Assembly (NCBI RefSeq): GCF_040712315.1
Contig: NC_134018.1
Coordinates: 930,001-994,000, forward strand
Direction of reading: 5' to 3'
Origin: Castanea sativa
Taxonomy: Eukaryota > Streptophyta > Magnoliopsida > Fagales > Fagaceae
Length of the DNA: 64,000 nucleotides
Shown here: positions 10,024 through 20,535 of the stretch, in pieces
Layout of the letters: every line of letters starts with the position of its first letter
Numbering within the stretch: the stretch's first letter is position 1
The notes under the pieces: model-generated
Told to the model about the DNA's origin: nothing
Seen by the model: the letters and a program-made list of their open reading frames with translations, nothing else
The model's database searches: none
Translations under genes and position numbers: made by a program

Positions 10024-10880
10024 CAGTGGAGTCAATCTTGTACCGTACCGGCTGGTATGGCCGAAATATTTCGTACTGGCGCCTGGGACAGTACAAAAAT
10101 GTGTTTGTTTTGTACCCGTTTAAATACCAACTATACCGGGTCGTTCCGGTTATACCGGGAAACACATTGGATTTTGGCCGGAAACTTCATACCGGACCGA
10201 AATAACAAACAAAAAATTTTTAGATCTAATAATCTCTCTCTTTTCTCAATAATTTACTGGCTTGCTCTTGCTCTTGGGTCACTGCCGTCGCTAACACGTT
10301 GCCGTTGTCGCCACCACGTTGCCTGTAGCATCTCATTTGGCGATGTTCTCTTCAGCTCTTGCTGCTGCTGCTTCTTCTTCTTTGTCTACTTAGAGTTCTC
10401 AATACATATGTTTCTTCTTCTTTCTGCCGTTTATGATTCTTTTTATTTTAATCTTTAAGCTTTTGCTGGTTTGTGTGCTTGACAAGTGACAAGTCACTGG
10501 TAACACACGTGAACATCAATCAAAAATTCAAACTCTACATTTTTTTTTTTTTAATATAACATTTTAACCACTTATGTGTGCTCTGCCCCACACATCAAAA
10601 CACTGCCACTACAAGTACAATGACTAGACTACTTATTAGAGGCCTATTTTAGTATTTTAATACATCAATATCAATTTTTTCTATTTATTTATAAGTATCA
10701 ATATCAATTCTATTATAAATATTATATATTATTTCTTTTTTGCCAAGAATACTATATATTATATATTACTAGTATAATGAATTAACATTTTAGCTAGAGT
10801 TTAAATTATTAAATAAAATATGAGCTAATAATTTTAAATATTTTAAACAAATTATATGGGCCTTGAATAATGGATATACA

Positions 10881-10927
<47 letters not shown>

Positions 10928-11035
10928 ATACTTAGCGATAAACTCGAAACTGTACACCGGTATTGACCGGTATCCGAAATATATTGTACCACTGGCCAAA
11001 CCGGTACGGCCTCCAGTATGATATTGACTCTCTTG
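10024..11035 (+). mobile_element. Non-autonomous hAT element, copy A
   Basis: A 1012-bp element starting CAGTGGAGTCAAT; the complement of its right end is CAAGAGAGTCAAT. It is flanked by a perfect 8-bp TSD GTTTTTAT (10016-10023 and 11036-11043), as for hAT transposons. Subterminal zones at both ends are dense in CCGG, GGCC and GTACCG. The centre is AT-rich and contains an AT array (10885-10925). The related locus at 56000-56013 is unoccupied. It has no transposase; the 158-residue frame at 9982-10458 runs across the element boundary and is not a gene. Copies B and C lie at 16511 and 25803. Confidence 0.92.
10885..10925. repeat. (TA)n microsatellite within hAT copy A
   Basis: About 20 TA units. 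An equivalent array lies in copy B (16621-16669), so it belongs to the element. Confidence 0.95.
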
Positions 11036-11237
11036 GTTTTTATTGGAGACTTTGTAATTCAAAATCTAAATTATTCATGTCATTGTTTCAAATGGAGTAC
11101 ATGACTTATGAAGGTAATGATTACTTAGTATGTTTTTATTTTAATGAGGAAGCTTATATATGTATCTATTATTTTTCTCTTTTGATCATGTTAACAGGTG
11201 TTTTTTGGGAAATTGTTAACAAATCATTTTAGAAAGA

Positions 11238-11405
11238 GAAATGATATATTCACAACATTTTTACAACAAATCTTAAGTGGCAAGTTGTTACTGGTTGTTA
11301 TTGTTGGGGTAAAAAAGTAATTTTCGTGTTAGGTTTAAATTTGAACCATTAACAACTAACCACCTATGATTTGTTGTAAAAATGTTGTAGACGTAGCATC
11401 TCTCT
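11238..11405. mobile_element. Fold-back MITE, family M1, copy 2
   Basis: Begins ATGATATATTCACAACATTTTTACAACAAATC and ends with a complementary GATTTGTTGTAAAAATGTTG.. segment. The end pairing is clearer than in the other copies. Non-coding. Confidence 0.8.
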
Positions 11406-12129
11406 CTCTTTTAAAAAAGTTTTGACATCACTTTTATAGGAAATAGAAAAAGCTGTCAAATTTTTTTTTTCTCAAAAAAACTTTCCTAAAATGGTTTATT
11501 TACAAATACCCTTAAGACATCCGTTAACATTTCCCTTTTTTTTATATATACAATTAGCTAGCATAGTTAAAAAATACAATTCTCTCTAGCTATTCACACT
11601 AAAATATATTTAGAAATCTCACTCAGCTTCTTCAATCTTGCAAATGAAAATAAATACATGATCGTTGAAGGATTGATAGCATATGATTTTTTTTTATTTG
11701 AGATAATTACAATATACTGCTAATCCTATAGCTTGCATCCTTTCTCTCCTAGACTCCCAAGCACTTTGTGCATAGGGAGGTGGGTGGAGAGATGAATTTA
11801 ATTTTATAAAAATTCACCATAAAATTCAATATTTATACTGCTCCGTTATCTTTTGTGACATTACATTTTAATAAAGTAATGAATGGACTATTACGAAATA
11901 AATATGAAGAAATGTTATATTCACAGTATTTTTAACAAATCCTAAGTGATTAGTTGTTATAATACAATAAATTGTTCTAAGAAAAATTTCATTAGAGTAG
12001 AGATGTACCATGCCAAATTATCCAATGTGTATTTTAGTAATTTAATAGCTGAGATGGACCATGCCAAATTAGCCGTTTGTAAAAATAGTTTATAACTCTA
12101 GTATTACTCTTAGTTTTATTTATTTATTT
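11406..12129. other. MYB-block outer part, no gene
   Basis: AT-rich sequence that aligns in pieces with 19800-20150 and 59370-59725, sharing TTTTGTGACATTACATTTTAATAAAG and AATAGCTGA..GGACCATG. No conserved open frame. A partial M1-like segment lies near 11915-11970. Confidence 0.6.
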
Positions 12130-12592
12130 TTTTATCTCTTGCTTTCAAGAAGTCTAGTGTTACCAAAAAAAAATTACAATTGCTACAATGATAGGTTGTT
12201 ATTGATAGGTAAAAATGATGTTAATGATGGGTCTAGATGAGAACAAATAGAAACTTGACCTCTCAACTATTGAAAATTATTGTGCTTGTAGTGTTACTAT
12301 TTTGTTCATCCAATTTGGATGGAAAAGAGTAGAAAGATATCTATTTATGTGCAAAATTTCTCTTATTCCTTGTAAAATGGAGGAGGTTGAATGATGTATA
12401 AAATTACTTTTATACCCTCATAATCATATTCGATTGTCATTTTATAATTCAAAAAGATAAAAGAATAAAATTAATGTTTTTTTTTTCTCTTTCAATTTCA
12501 AAATCTATTACATTGATTCAATGATTGGCAACATAGTTTCAAACTGATTCGGGGATGCACTCAGGGTTCATCATAAGCATCAATAGTGTACT
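12130..12592 (+). repeat. Dispersed repeat family R1, copy 2
   Basis: Same order of landmarks as copy 1 (577-1040), ending GGGGATGCACTCAGGG. No conserved frame. Confidence 0.8.
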
Positions 12593-12839
12593 TAATTAAT
12601 TAGCCATTGTTTAGTGCAAAGAATTATGTTTACTTACTAATCCACTTTGCCTCATTTATTGTAGCTAACAGCTTTTCATAATGAGTAGCTAATAGTAGTA
12701 GATTTGTAACCTTGTTTTAATAGAATAAGTTGATTCATAATTTGGTTAAAAAAAAAAATTATAACTTCATGATTTGATTTAATGCTGCCTAAGAAGTTCT
12801 CTAAATACCAAGAGACACTACAAAAAACACTGGCTATAG

Positions 12840-13345
12840 CCGCATTTTTTAGCTACATTTATAAAAAAACCACGGCTATACCTGACCTATAGCCGCGTTT
12901 AAAAGAAATGCGGCTATAGAACAAACCTATAGCTGCGTTTTGTTTAACGCGGCCATAGGTTAGGTCTAAAGCCGTGTTTCTAAGTACCTTGACCTGCATT
13001 TTACGTCCGGACTATAGCCGCGTTTTCAAAAACGCGGCTATAGGTCCAGGCAAAAAATATTTTTTATGAGGATGGTATTTACAGTAGAACAAATTTTTTT
13101 TATAAGGGAGGGTTATAGCCGCGTTTCACAAAAACGCGGCTATAGATGACCTGTGCATCCGAATAAATTATTTTTTTATATAAGGAAGGGGCTATAGCTG
13201 CGTTTTCAAAAACGCGGCTATAGGTCCAGTCAAATAATATATATTTTTTAAAAAAGATGACCTGTGCATCCAAATAAATTATTTTTTTATATAAGAGAGG
13301 GGCTATAGCCGCGTTTTCGAAAACGCGGCTATAGGTAACACCAAT
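12840..13345. repeat. Left subterminal palindrome cluster of the CACTA element
   Basis: Successive inverted pairs of CTATAGCCGCGTTT and AACGCGGCTATAG separated by 5-12 bp, joined by AT-rich spacers such as TTATTTTTTTATATAAG. The segments at about 13195-13265 and 13285-13335 are near duplicates. The minus-strand frame at 13100-13384 with its repeated YSRVFENAAIAP is a by-product of these units. Confidence 0.9.
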
Positions 13346-13379
13346 TAAAAAAACCCAGAACCCCACTTTCCCACCTACC

Positions 13380-13740
13380 CCCACTCTTATCTTTTCTTTC
13401 TTTGGTCATTCTTGTCTGCTTTCTTGGGTTTCTTTCTTTCTTCTCTGCAAATCACAGCCAGCTCTTCTTTTTTTCTCTCTTTTTTTTTTTTTGTTTTTTC
13501 CTTCTTCACTCCAACACAGCTCCTTTTTTTTCTTTGTTTCTTTGCTGCTACTTCTTCTTTTCTTTTTTTCTTTCTTTCCTTCTTTTTTTCTTTCAACACA
13601 ACGCACACACTCCTCTCCCTCAGTGTCCCACCGGTACACTCCACACCACCATATACTTCATTTTTCAAGCAAGGGTCACTAGAAAACTTCATAAGAAAAG
13701 CTAAAGGCTCACTCATCTCTACTATTTGAGGTAAAAATTC
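13380..13740 (+). other. Pyrimidine-rich, 5'UTR-like segment inside the CACTA element
   Basis: Long C/T tracts with no reliable coding potential, although every frame stays open because of composition. Towards the end comes normal-looking sequence with TTTCAAGCAAGGGTCACTAG, finishing at a donor-like TTTGAG|GTAAAA (about 13730). This could be a captured 5'UTR and first splice site or a leftover of the element's own transcript. No protein is claimed. Confidence 0.4.
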
Positions 13741-14582
13741 TCTAACCTTCTTATGGGTATTATACTTTTGCTAGAGGTTATTTTTGCTATTGTGTTGCTG
13801 ATATTGTGCTTATGTTTAAATGAGTTTGTGTTCTTGAGCTTTTGTGTTCTTTGAATGGATTTAGTGTTAAATTTGGGTTGGTTTTGTTGAATGAGAGGAG
13901 ATTCTTGGGTTTGTATTGTTATATTTTGGAGCACGTTGTATTTGTATTGTCAGTATGTTGTGTCTAATTTTGAATTTTCTGGGTGTGTTTGATTTTAAAA
14001 TTTTTGGGTTTGTGTTTGATTTTAAAATTTTTGGGTTTGTGTTTGATTTTGAATTTTGAATTTTTGAATTTTGAATTTTGAATTTTTTGGTGAAAAAAAA
14101 ACCCAGAATTTTTTTTTTTGTTTTTAAAAAAACCTGAATTTTTGAATTTTTTGGGGAAAAAAAACCCCAGTAATTTTTTTTTTTTTTTTTTAAAAACCTA
14201 TAGCCGTGGTTTAAATGCAGCTCAAAACGGGTTTGTAGCCGCGTTTTGTAAAAATACGGCTATGGGTCTCAAACTATGGCCGCATTTTTTTGAAACGCAG
14301 CTATAGACCCGAAGCCTATAGCCGCGGTTAAAAACGTGGCTATAGGTCTGATCTATAGCCGCAGTTATAAAAACGCGGCTACAGACTCGCAGGGGCTATT
14401 GCTGCGCCGCTTAGGCCTGGATTGTAAACGCGGCTATAGCCTATAGACCCCGTTTTTTGTGGTGAGAGTTAATGCATTTGGAAGTGGGACTGGAAAGCAT
14501 GCCATAAGTTCCCATCATTATTTGTTTCTTATTCTAAGAGGAGATTTAATAACGAGCCAATTAGAAGAAGAATTAGGAAAAG

Positions 14583-14710
14583 TAGATTCTAGTTAGCTCA
14601 ACTGGTAAAGTCTCTAATAGTTGAATAAGAGATCTCGAATTTAATTCCTGCCTACACCAAAAACTAATTGATGTCTTAGTCTGATGATAAAGCTACATTA
14701 TCAAGATTGG
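14583..14710 (+). mobile_element. tRNA-derived SINE, copy 2
   Basis: The clearest copy: A box TAGCTCAACTGGTAAAG, B-box region GATCTCGAATTTAATTCC, then CTACACCAAAAACTAATTG and GTCTTAGTCTGATGATAAAG. The tRNA-related head and fixed body place it in the family of 1985-2130 and 44890-45015. Confidence 0.8.
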
Positions 14711-15287
14711 ACACCAAATGTAAAAACTCACTTTTTTTGTGAGCTGAAATTTGTAACTTGATTGACTTGGTTGGAGTATAGTAATTTTGATATTTTGATT
14801 TGAGGAATATTTAGAGTGTGTTACATGTTGTAACATAAACTGTGTTCCTTTGTATAGAAGCCACTTATTCTATGTAGCTATTAAAAAAGAAAACAAAACC
14901 AACTACGTATGTAATATTGTGCTAACAAGCACGTGCCCATAACATAGCTAGCGACAGCAAAGTATTGATTTGAAATCGTGTTCAAATTCAAGATGGGATC
15001 ATAATTACATTGATTTACCACATTTTCAATTACCCGAAAGGGCCGGACAAAACTGATGTTGCCACGAAAAATGAGTTCATGGGTTTAATAATTTCCGTGA
15101 AGAGTGAATAAGTACTCTTCTTCGCAATGTGTCAAATGCTTTGACACAGAGCCTGTGCTAGTGGCGGCTCTACATTATAGTATGGTGTTCATGGTAACAC
15201 CTTGACTTGGAAAAACAAAATTTAAAGAATTTGACAGAATATCTTCACTTGAAAATAAAAAATTTCAAAAATTTTGGTTCATTAAAA
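14711..15287 (+). repeat. MYB-block outer part, second local copy
   Basis: 14740-14880 matches 56440-56580 (TTGATTGACTTGGTTGGAG, TTTGAGGAATATTTAGAGTG). 15040-15190 matches 58430-58560 (GGACAAAACTGATGTTGCC, CATGGGTTTAATAATTTCC). In 56-58 kb these two parts are separated by a gypsy-like insertion. No gene. Confidence 0.75.
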
Positions 15288-15385
15288 ATAAGAGTTATGT
15301 TGCATTTACAATATTTTCACAATAAACTTTAGGTGGCAAGCTTGTACTGGTTCTAATCTGGACATACTATTAACATCACTTTTTT
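15288..15385. mobile_element. Fold-back MITE family M1, copy 3, left half
   Basis: Left half of an M1 element, cut by the LINE insertion. The right half resumes at about 19168 with TTGTTACTGATAATTTGTTATG and ends near 19235. Together they rebuild a normal-length M1 copy, so the LINE inserted into the MITE. Confidence 0.75.
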
Positions 15386-15423
15386 ACCTATAATTTTTTT
15401 TTATAAGAAACTTGTAACTTTTA

Positions 15424-15846
15424 TTAAAACGAATATAACATCATTACATCATGAGTCATAGCAAACTCAACGATAGGAGGTGTTTCCTCTATCCAAGTTA
15501 CATAATCAATGATATACCTAGCATATTGCACTAATAAATGGGCAAGACGATTACCTTGTCGATGAACATATGATACTTGTGCCTGTTGAAAATCTTGCAA
15601 TTTGTATCGAATAACTTCAATTATGTTGCTTATTACTGAAGGAGGATCACTAAATTCAATCACAATATCATAGACAATCTTGGAATCACATTCAAATAGA
15701 ACATCATGAATTCCCACATCCCAAGCAAATAGTAAGCTCTCCTCCAATGCCTTCGCTTTAGCCTCCAATTGCCCCAACAGTGATAGAAGTGATTTACTAA
15801 GAGCTACTTCAACACGCCCACCATGGTCTTGAATAATAGCTCCCAA
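15424..15846 (-). pseudogene. LINE RNase H domain
   Basis: A 140-residue minus-strand frame. It holds AEAKALEESLLFAWDVGI, then FECDSK and a C-terminal YVHRQGNRLAH: the Glu, Asp and His-containing motifs of the plant L1 RNase H (RVT_3 type). This domain normally closes ORF2, which fits its place at the 3' end of the element. No start of its own; it would be part of a polyprotein. Confidence 0.85.
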
Positions 15847-16039
15847 TCCGATTGAGTTGTTACTAGTAAAAATTGTAGCACTGTTGTTAAACTTGAACCA
15901 TGGTGCAATTGGAGCTTCTCATCGGACCTTATCCTTATTTCCGACCTTAAACAACTTCAGATTGGCCATTTGGAATTCTTCTAGTATGTATCGTGCCTTT
16001 TGCAAAATAGCTAGGTCATTTTTTTTTAGTTTTCCCTTG

Positions 16040-16510
16040 TCACACTTCATTACGGTTGAACCAAATGGCCCAAGATACCATAATGACAAGTTCCAGCAGG
16101 TCATTCCCTTTTTTTTGTTTGAACTTCAAATACCAAATCAGGTCCTCAAATTTTGGGAAGTTAACTCCATGTGCTTCAAAAGGAATAGCTGATAGTGCCC
16201 AGATTTCTCGTGCTTTCTCACAACCCCAGAATACATGCCCACTACTTTCTGGTTCCAACCCATATGCCTCACAAATGGAACTATCAATTACCTTTCGTCT
16301 ACGCAAGTTACCCTTTGTTGGAATGATATTTCTACATGCTCTCCATGCGAATGACTTGACTTTATTAGGAACGTTAAGACCCCAGAGTGTCTTCCAAAAT
16401 ATATTACAATCCTCGTTGTCTAATGCTTCCCCCGGGTTTCCATTAATCACCTCATCCAACACGATCTTATAAGCACTGCGAATAATAAAATCTCCTTTTG
16501 GAGTATAAAC
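16040..16510 (-). pseudogene. LINE zf-RVT domain, 3' part
   Basis: Minus-strand frame including YTPKGDFIIRSAYK, VPNKVKSFAWRACRN, ICEAYGLEPES and HVFWGCEKAREIWA. The CX~12HX4-5C pattern and the NK..FAWR motif are those of the zf-RVT region after plant L1 reverse transcriptases. The frame is interrupted at 16511 by hAT copy B; on the far side (17538-17600) the matching upstream residues PSDRIIWVYT appear in phase. Confidence 0.85.
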
Positions 16511-16618
16511 CAAGGAAGTCAATACTGTACCGGAGGCTGTACCGGTTTGGCCAGCGGTACGATATATTTCGGATACCAGTCAATACTAGTGTACCGTTTT
16601 TGGTTTATCGCTAAGTAT

Positions 16619-16671
<53 letters not shown>

Positions 16672-17529
16672 TGTATATCCATTAGTCAAGGCCCATATAA
16701 TTTGTTTATAATATTTAAAATTATCAACTCATATCTTATTTAATAATTTAAACTCTAGCTAAAATGTTAATTCATTATACAAGTAACATATAATATATAG
16801 TATTCTTGTCAAAAAAGAAATAATATATAATATTTATAATAGAATTGATATTGATACTTATAAATAAATATAAAAAATTGATATTGATGTATTAAAATAC
16901 TAAAATAGGCCTCTAATAAGTAGTCTAGTCATTGTACTTGTAGTGGCAGTGTTCTGATGTGTGGGGCAAAGCACACATAAGTGGTTAAAATGTTATATTA
17001 AAAAAAAAAAAATGGTAGAGTTTGAATTTTTGATTGATGTTCAAGTGTGCTACTAGTGACTTGTCACTTGTCAAGCACATGAAATAGCAAAAGCTTAAAG
17101 ATTAAAATAAAAAGAATCATAAACGGCAAAAAGAGGAAGAAACGTATGTACTGAGAACTCTAAGCAGACAAAGAAGAAGAAGCAGCAGCAGCAAAAGCTG
17201 AAGAGAACATCGCCAAATGAGATGCTACAGGCAACGTGGTGGCAACAATGACAACGTGTTAGCGACGGCAGTGACCCAAGAGCAAGAGCAAGTCAGTAAG
17301 TTATTGAGAAAGGAGAGAGATTATTAGATCTAAAAAATTTTTGTTTGTTATTTTGGTCCGGTATGAAGTTTCCGGCCGAAATCCGATTTGTTTCCTGGTA
17401 TAATCGAAATGACTCGGTATAGCCGGTATTTAAATCGGTACGAAACAAACACATTTTTGTACCGTCTCAGGCGCCGGTACGAAATATTCCGGCCATACCG
17501 GCCGGTACGATACGAGATTGACTCCATTG
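16511..17529 (-). mobile_element. Non-autonomous hAT element, copy B (nested in the LINE)
   Basis: A 1019-bp element starting CAAGGAAGTCAAT; the complement of its right end is CAATGGAGTCAAT. A perfect 8-bp TSD GTATAAAC lies at 16503-16510 and 17530-17537. The sequence is a reverse-complement match to copy A over its length, including the central AT array and the CTTGCTCTTG..GGGTCACTGCCG region, so A and B form an inverted pair about 5.5 kb apart. The reading frame of the LINE continues across the insertion, so the LINE is older. Confidence 0.93.
16621..16669. repeat. (TA)n microsatellite within hAT copy B
   Basis: About 24 TA units, the counterpart of 10885-10925 in copy A. Confidence 0.95.
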
Positions 17530-17828
17530 GTATAAACCCATATTATCCGATCACTTGGAAGTCAAAAACTAAGGGGAATTCTAAAAATAACAGAGGCATC
17601 TAAAGGGGAGAAGATTTGTGTAACCATGTCAGCCTTCCAAGCCCTAGTGTAAAGGTCGATAAGCAAAGACACTCGAGCATCAAATGGGACACTAATTGGT
17701 CTGGATGTAAGTTTAAATGTACATGGTTCATTAAGCCATTCATGTCTCAAAATATTTAGTGAATGGTAATTCCCAACCTACCAGTGATGCCCTCTTTGTA
17801 CAATGGGTTGTGCTATCAAGATATTACG

Positions 17829-18248
17829 CTAAGCAAACGACGGATGGTTGCCAAATTCAGTCGATATAAAGTTCTCATTGGGGAAATACCATGCCTTGAA
17901 GATCCTATGAACGAGTGATGTAGTATTAGTTTGTAAGCACCAGCCTTGCTTTGCTAGTAAAGTGAGATTGAAGGCTTTGAGATTGCGAAAACCCAAGCCA
18001 CCCTTCTCCTTTGGTAAACACATCTTGTCCCAAGACAACCAAGCCATTTTGCTTCTCTCGTTGGTTTGTCCCCACCAAAACTTGCGAACCATACTAGTCA
18101 TTTCATCACATAAAGCATTTGGGAGTTTAAATACACTTATAGTGTAACTTGGTATTTCCTTTGCCACTATTTTCATCAATATCTTATTTCCTACATTAGA
18201 CAATAGCTTATCTTTCCACCCAGATAGTTTGTTATCCAATCTCTCCAT
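17829..18248 (-). pseudogene. LINE region after the reverse transcriptase
   Basis: A 139-residue minus-strand frame with [44 protein letters not shown] and [11 protein letters not shown]. These are the well-conserved motifs between RT and zf-RVT in plant L1 elements. It lies in order with the palm domain to its right. It lacks an own start and is a fragment. Confidence 0.88.
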
Positions 18249-18328
18249 TAATTGATGGAAGGTGTTACATTTATTCTTCTCTACCAGTGATGGAAGCCCT
18301 AGATTCTTCTCATGTTGTTAAAAGATCT

Positions 18329-18796
18329 CTACTCCAAATCTATTCTTGATCTCATCTTGGACATTTTATCAGCAAAGAATAAGTGGGAGATCGATGAACT
18401 CGTTGCGCAGGTGGCAATCCCCTTAATGGCACCATGCTCCATTAATTTTCTAATTAGGGTTGACAAACCTTCTGCACAAAACAAGAAAAGGTAAGGGGAG
18501 AGGGGGTCCCCTTGGCATAGTCCTAAAGTTGGGATAATAACGGCTCGGGGTTTTCCATTGATTTTAACAGCATAAGTGATAGAGTGCACACACCTCATCA
18601 TAAGATCAACCCAATATGTATTGAAACCCACCTTGAGCATAATTTTTTCTAGGCATCCCCATTCCACCCTATCGTAAGCCTTACTTATGTCTAATTTTAA
18701 AGACATCTCTCCCACCTTCTCATTCTTCTTTTGGCTTATGTGATGCATTGTTTCAAAAGCCATCAATACATTATCAGTGATAAGACACTTGGACAT
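18329..18796 (-). pseudogene. LINE reverse transcriptase palm domain
   Basis: A 155-residue minus-strand frame with motif A (LKLDISKAYDRVEW, first catalytic Asp) and motif B (GLCQGDPLSPYLF). The expected FADD box reads FFADKMSK: the second Asp is lost and the frame departs after it, so the enzyme is inactive. Upstream to 19165, decayed sequence still shows ITQYRPISLSNVVSRLASK and NQSTF. In an intact element this makes DNA from the LINE RNA at the nicked target site. Confidence 0.9.
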
Positions 18797-19167
18797 AAAA
18801 GTACTTTGATTCTCACTAACAATATTTGGAATGAAATTTTTTAATCTATAGCAAGAACCTTCGAAGCAAGCCTAGACACAACATTGCTAAGACTAATAGG
18901 TCTATATTGGGTAATCTTAGTTGGATTCTTCACTTGGGGACTAGGGTAATATGGGTTTCATTATATTTGTGTGGGATAGTTCCATGATTTAGAAAATCCA
19001 AAACAGCTTGTGTAACACAATTTCTAACTAAAGACCAGTAATATTGATAAAAAAGATGAGGCATATCATCATGTCCTGGTGCTTTTTTTAGATGCATCTG
19101 TTTGAGGGCTAGCTCTTGTAACCTCTTTGGCCTTGAACTCCAAGCATAGGAGGCATACCATCATCTT

Positions 19168-19235
19168 TTTTTGTTACTGATAATTTGTTATGAAATTGTT
19201 ATTAAAATATTGTGGATGTAACATTATACATTACT
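19168..19235. mobile_element. Fold-back MITE family M1, copy 3, right half
   Basis: Continuation of 15288-15385 after the LINE, ending AAAATATTGTGGATGTAACATTA. Confidence 0.7.
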
Positions 19236-19501
19236 CCAAAAAAATCATGAACCATAAATATAATCCTTAACCCCAAATATTTTTTGATGATACAATACAA
19301 CTTGTCAAAAAATATCGTCTTAAATTCATGGTTACATATATTGTCCAGATGAGATGATGAATATGAGGTCAATTTTTGAGACTCCAAAATCCAAATTATT
19401 CTCTCATGCTAGCTAGCTGACAGGCTTTTGGAGCGCACTGGGACTATTAAGAGAGAATTAGTTATTAGTGAATTCACTTTTGAATTAATTACGAGATTTA
19501 A

Positions 19502-19580
<79 letters not shown>

Positions 19581-20149
19581 TATCACGCATAAGCTGTTAA
19601 TTTCATATACAGGCTACAGCATCACTTGCGTCCAAATTTTTATGTGCATTTGCGTCAAGAATATGTTGCACACATACCCTGCTAACCTTTTATGCCGCAT
19701 CATAAAGTATTGACTAAAAACTTCTTTTTTTTTTTTTTTTTAAATTTTGAGAATTTGTAATTCAAAATTTAAAGTATATTCATGTCATTGTTTCAAACGG
19801 AGTACATGACTTATGACTTATGAAGGTAATGATTAGTGTGTTTTATTTTATGTCAATATTTATTCTGCTCAGTTATCTTTTGTGACATTACATTTTAATA
19901 AAGTAAATAAAGAATAGGCTATTATGTAATAAATATAGAAAAATGTTATATTCATAACACTTTTATAATAAATTGTAATTACAATATAAGAAATTGTTCT
20001 AAAAAAAATTTCACTATATATATATATTTTTAGATGAAATTTCTTTAGAGTTCTTTTAAAGATTTGATGGTATTTTAATAATTTAATAGCTAATATGGAC
20101 CATGTCAGTAATTTGTAAAAATATTTTGACTCTAGCATTATTCTTAATT
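19236..20149 (+). repeat. MYB-block outer part
   Basis: 19300-19400 matches 9700-9800 and 55690-55790; 19660-19720 matches 9940-10010, 55940-56000 and 58970-59040 (CATCATAAAGTATTGACTAAAAAC). 19860-20140 matches 11830-12100 and 59470-59720. Contains an AT array (19507-19577) of about 35 units, and a further short TA array near 20015. No conserved gene. Confidence 0.7.
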
Positions 20150-20535
20150 TCTCACCTATTCCTTTCAATAAGTCTAGAAATATGAAAAAGCTTCACAATT
20201 TTTGAGGTGACAAATTGTTATCGATAAGTAAAAAATTAATGTTAATTGTGTGGTAAATAAGAATTAGTAGAAACTTGATCACTCAACTATTGCAAAAAAT
20301 TATTATATTTGTAGTGTTACTCTGTTGCTTTCCATCCAATTTGGATAGAAAAGAGGAGAAAAATATTAATTTTTATGCGAATTTAATCTATTACCTTGTG
20401 AAATGGAGGAGAGTTAGATTTTGTATAAAATTAACTTTATACCCTCATAATCAATTGTTATTATATAATTCAAAAGATAAAAAGAATAATTTTTTTAAAA
20501 AAAAAATTCACAATCAATTGCTTTGATTTTCCCTA
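20150..20535 (+). repeat. Dispersed repeat family R1, copy 3
   Basis: Shares AATAAGTCTAGAAAT, TAGAAACTTGATCACTCAAC and ATGGAGGAG with the other copies but ends earlier, before the GGGGATGCACTC motif. Confidence 0.7.

Larger units (their letters stand above)
12816..14464. mobile_element. Non-autonomous CACTA (En/Spm-type) element
   Basis: A 1649-bp element starting CACTACAAAAAAC; the complement of its end is CACCACAAAAAACGGGG. AGA flanks both sides (12813-12815 and 14465-14467), the 3-bp TSD of CACTA elements. Both subterminal zones hold many palindromic units of the CTATAGCCGCGTTTT / AAAACGCGGCTATAG type, about ten on the left and eight on the right, presumed transposase-binding sites. The interior has a long pyrimidine tract (13380-13620), then a segment ending TTTGAG/GTAAAA that resembles a splice donor, then a low-complexity TTTTGAATTTT region. 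No transposase is encoded. Confidence 0.93.
15386..19167 (-). mobile_element. 5'-truncated L1-type LINE with nested hAT
   Basis: Minus-strand non-LTR retrotransposon, running from reverse transcriptase on the right to RNase H on the left, with a T-run (poly-A on the element strand) near 15389-15397. Segments: RT fingers (19165-18800), RT palm (18796-18329), connection region (18248-17829), zf-RVT region (17600-16040, split by hAT copy B) and RNase H (15846-15424). ORF1 and the endonuclease are missing, typical 5' truncation. Similar CATCACTTTTTT / CATCATCTTTTTTT sequences at the two ends may be the target duplication. Confidence 0.9.

Noticed and set aside
9982..10458. 158-residue plus-strand frame
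   Set aside because: It crosses the left boundary of hAT copy A at 10024 and is disrupted in copy B.
13387..13729. Lys/Glu-rich and Phe/Ser-rich frames on both strands
   Set aside because: Caused by the pyrimidine tract of the CACTA element; all frames stay open because stop codons are rare in C/T-only sequence.
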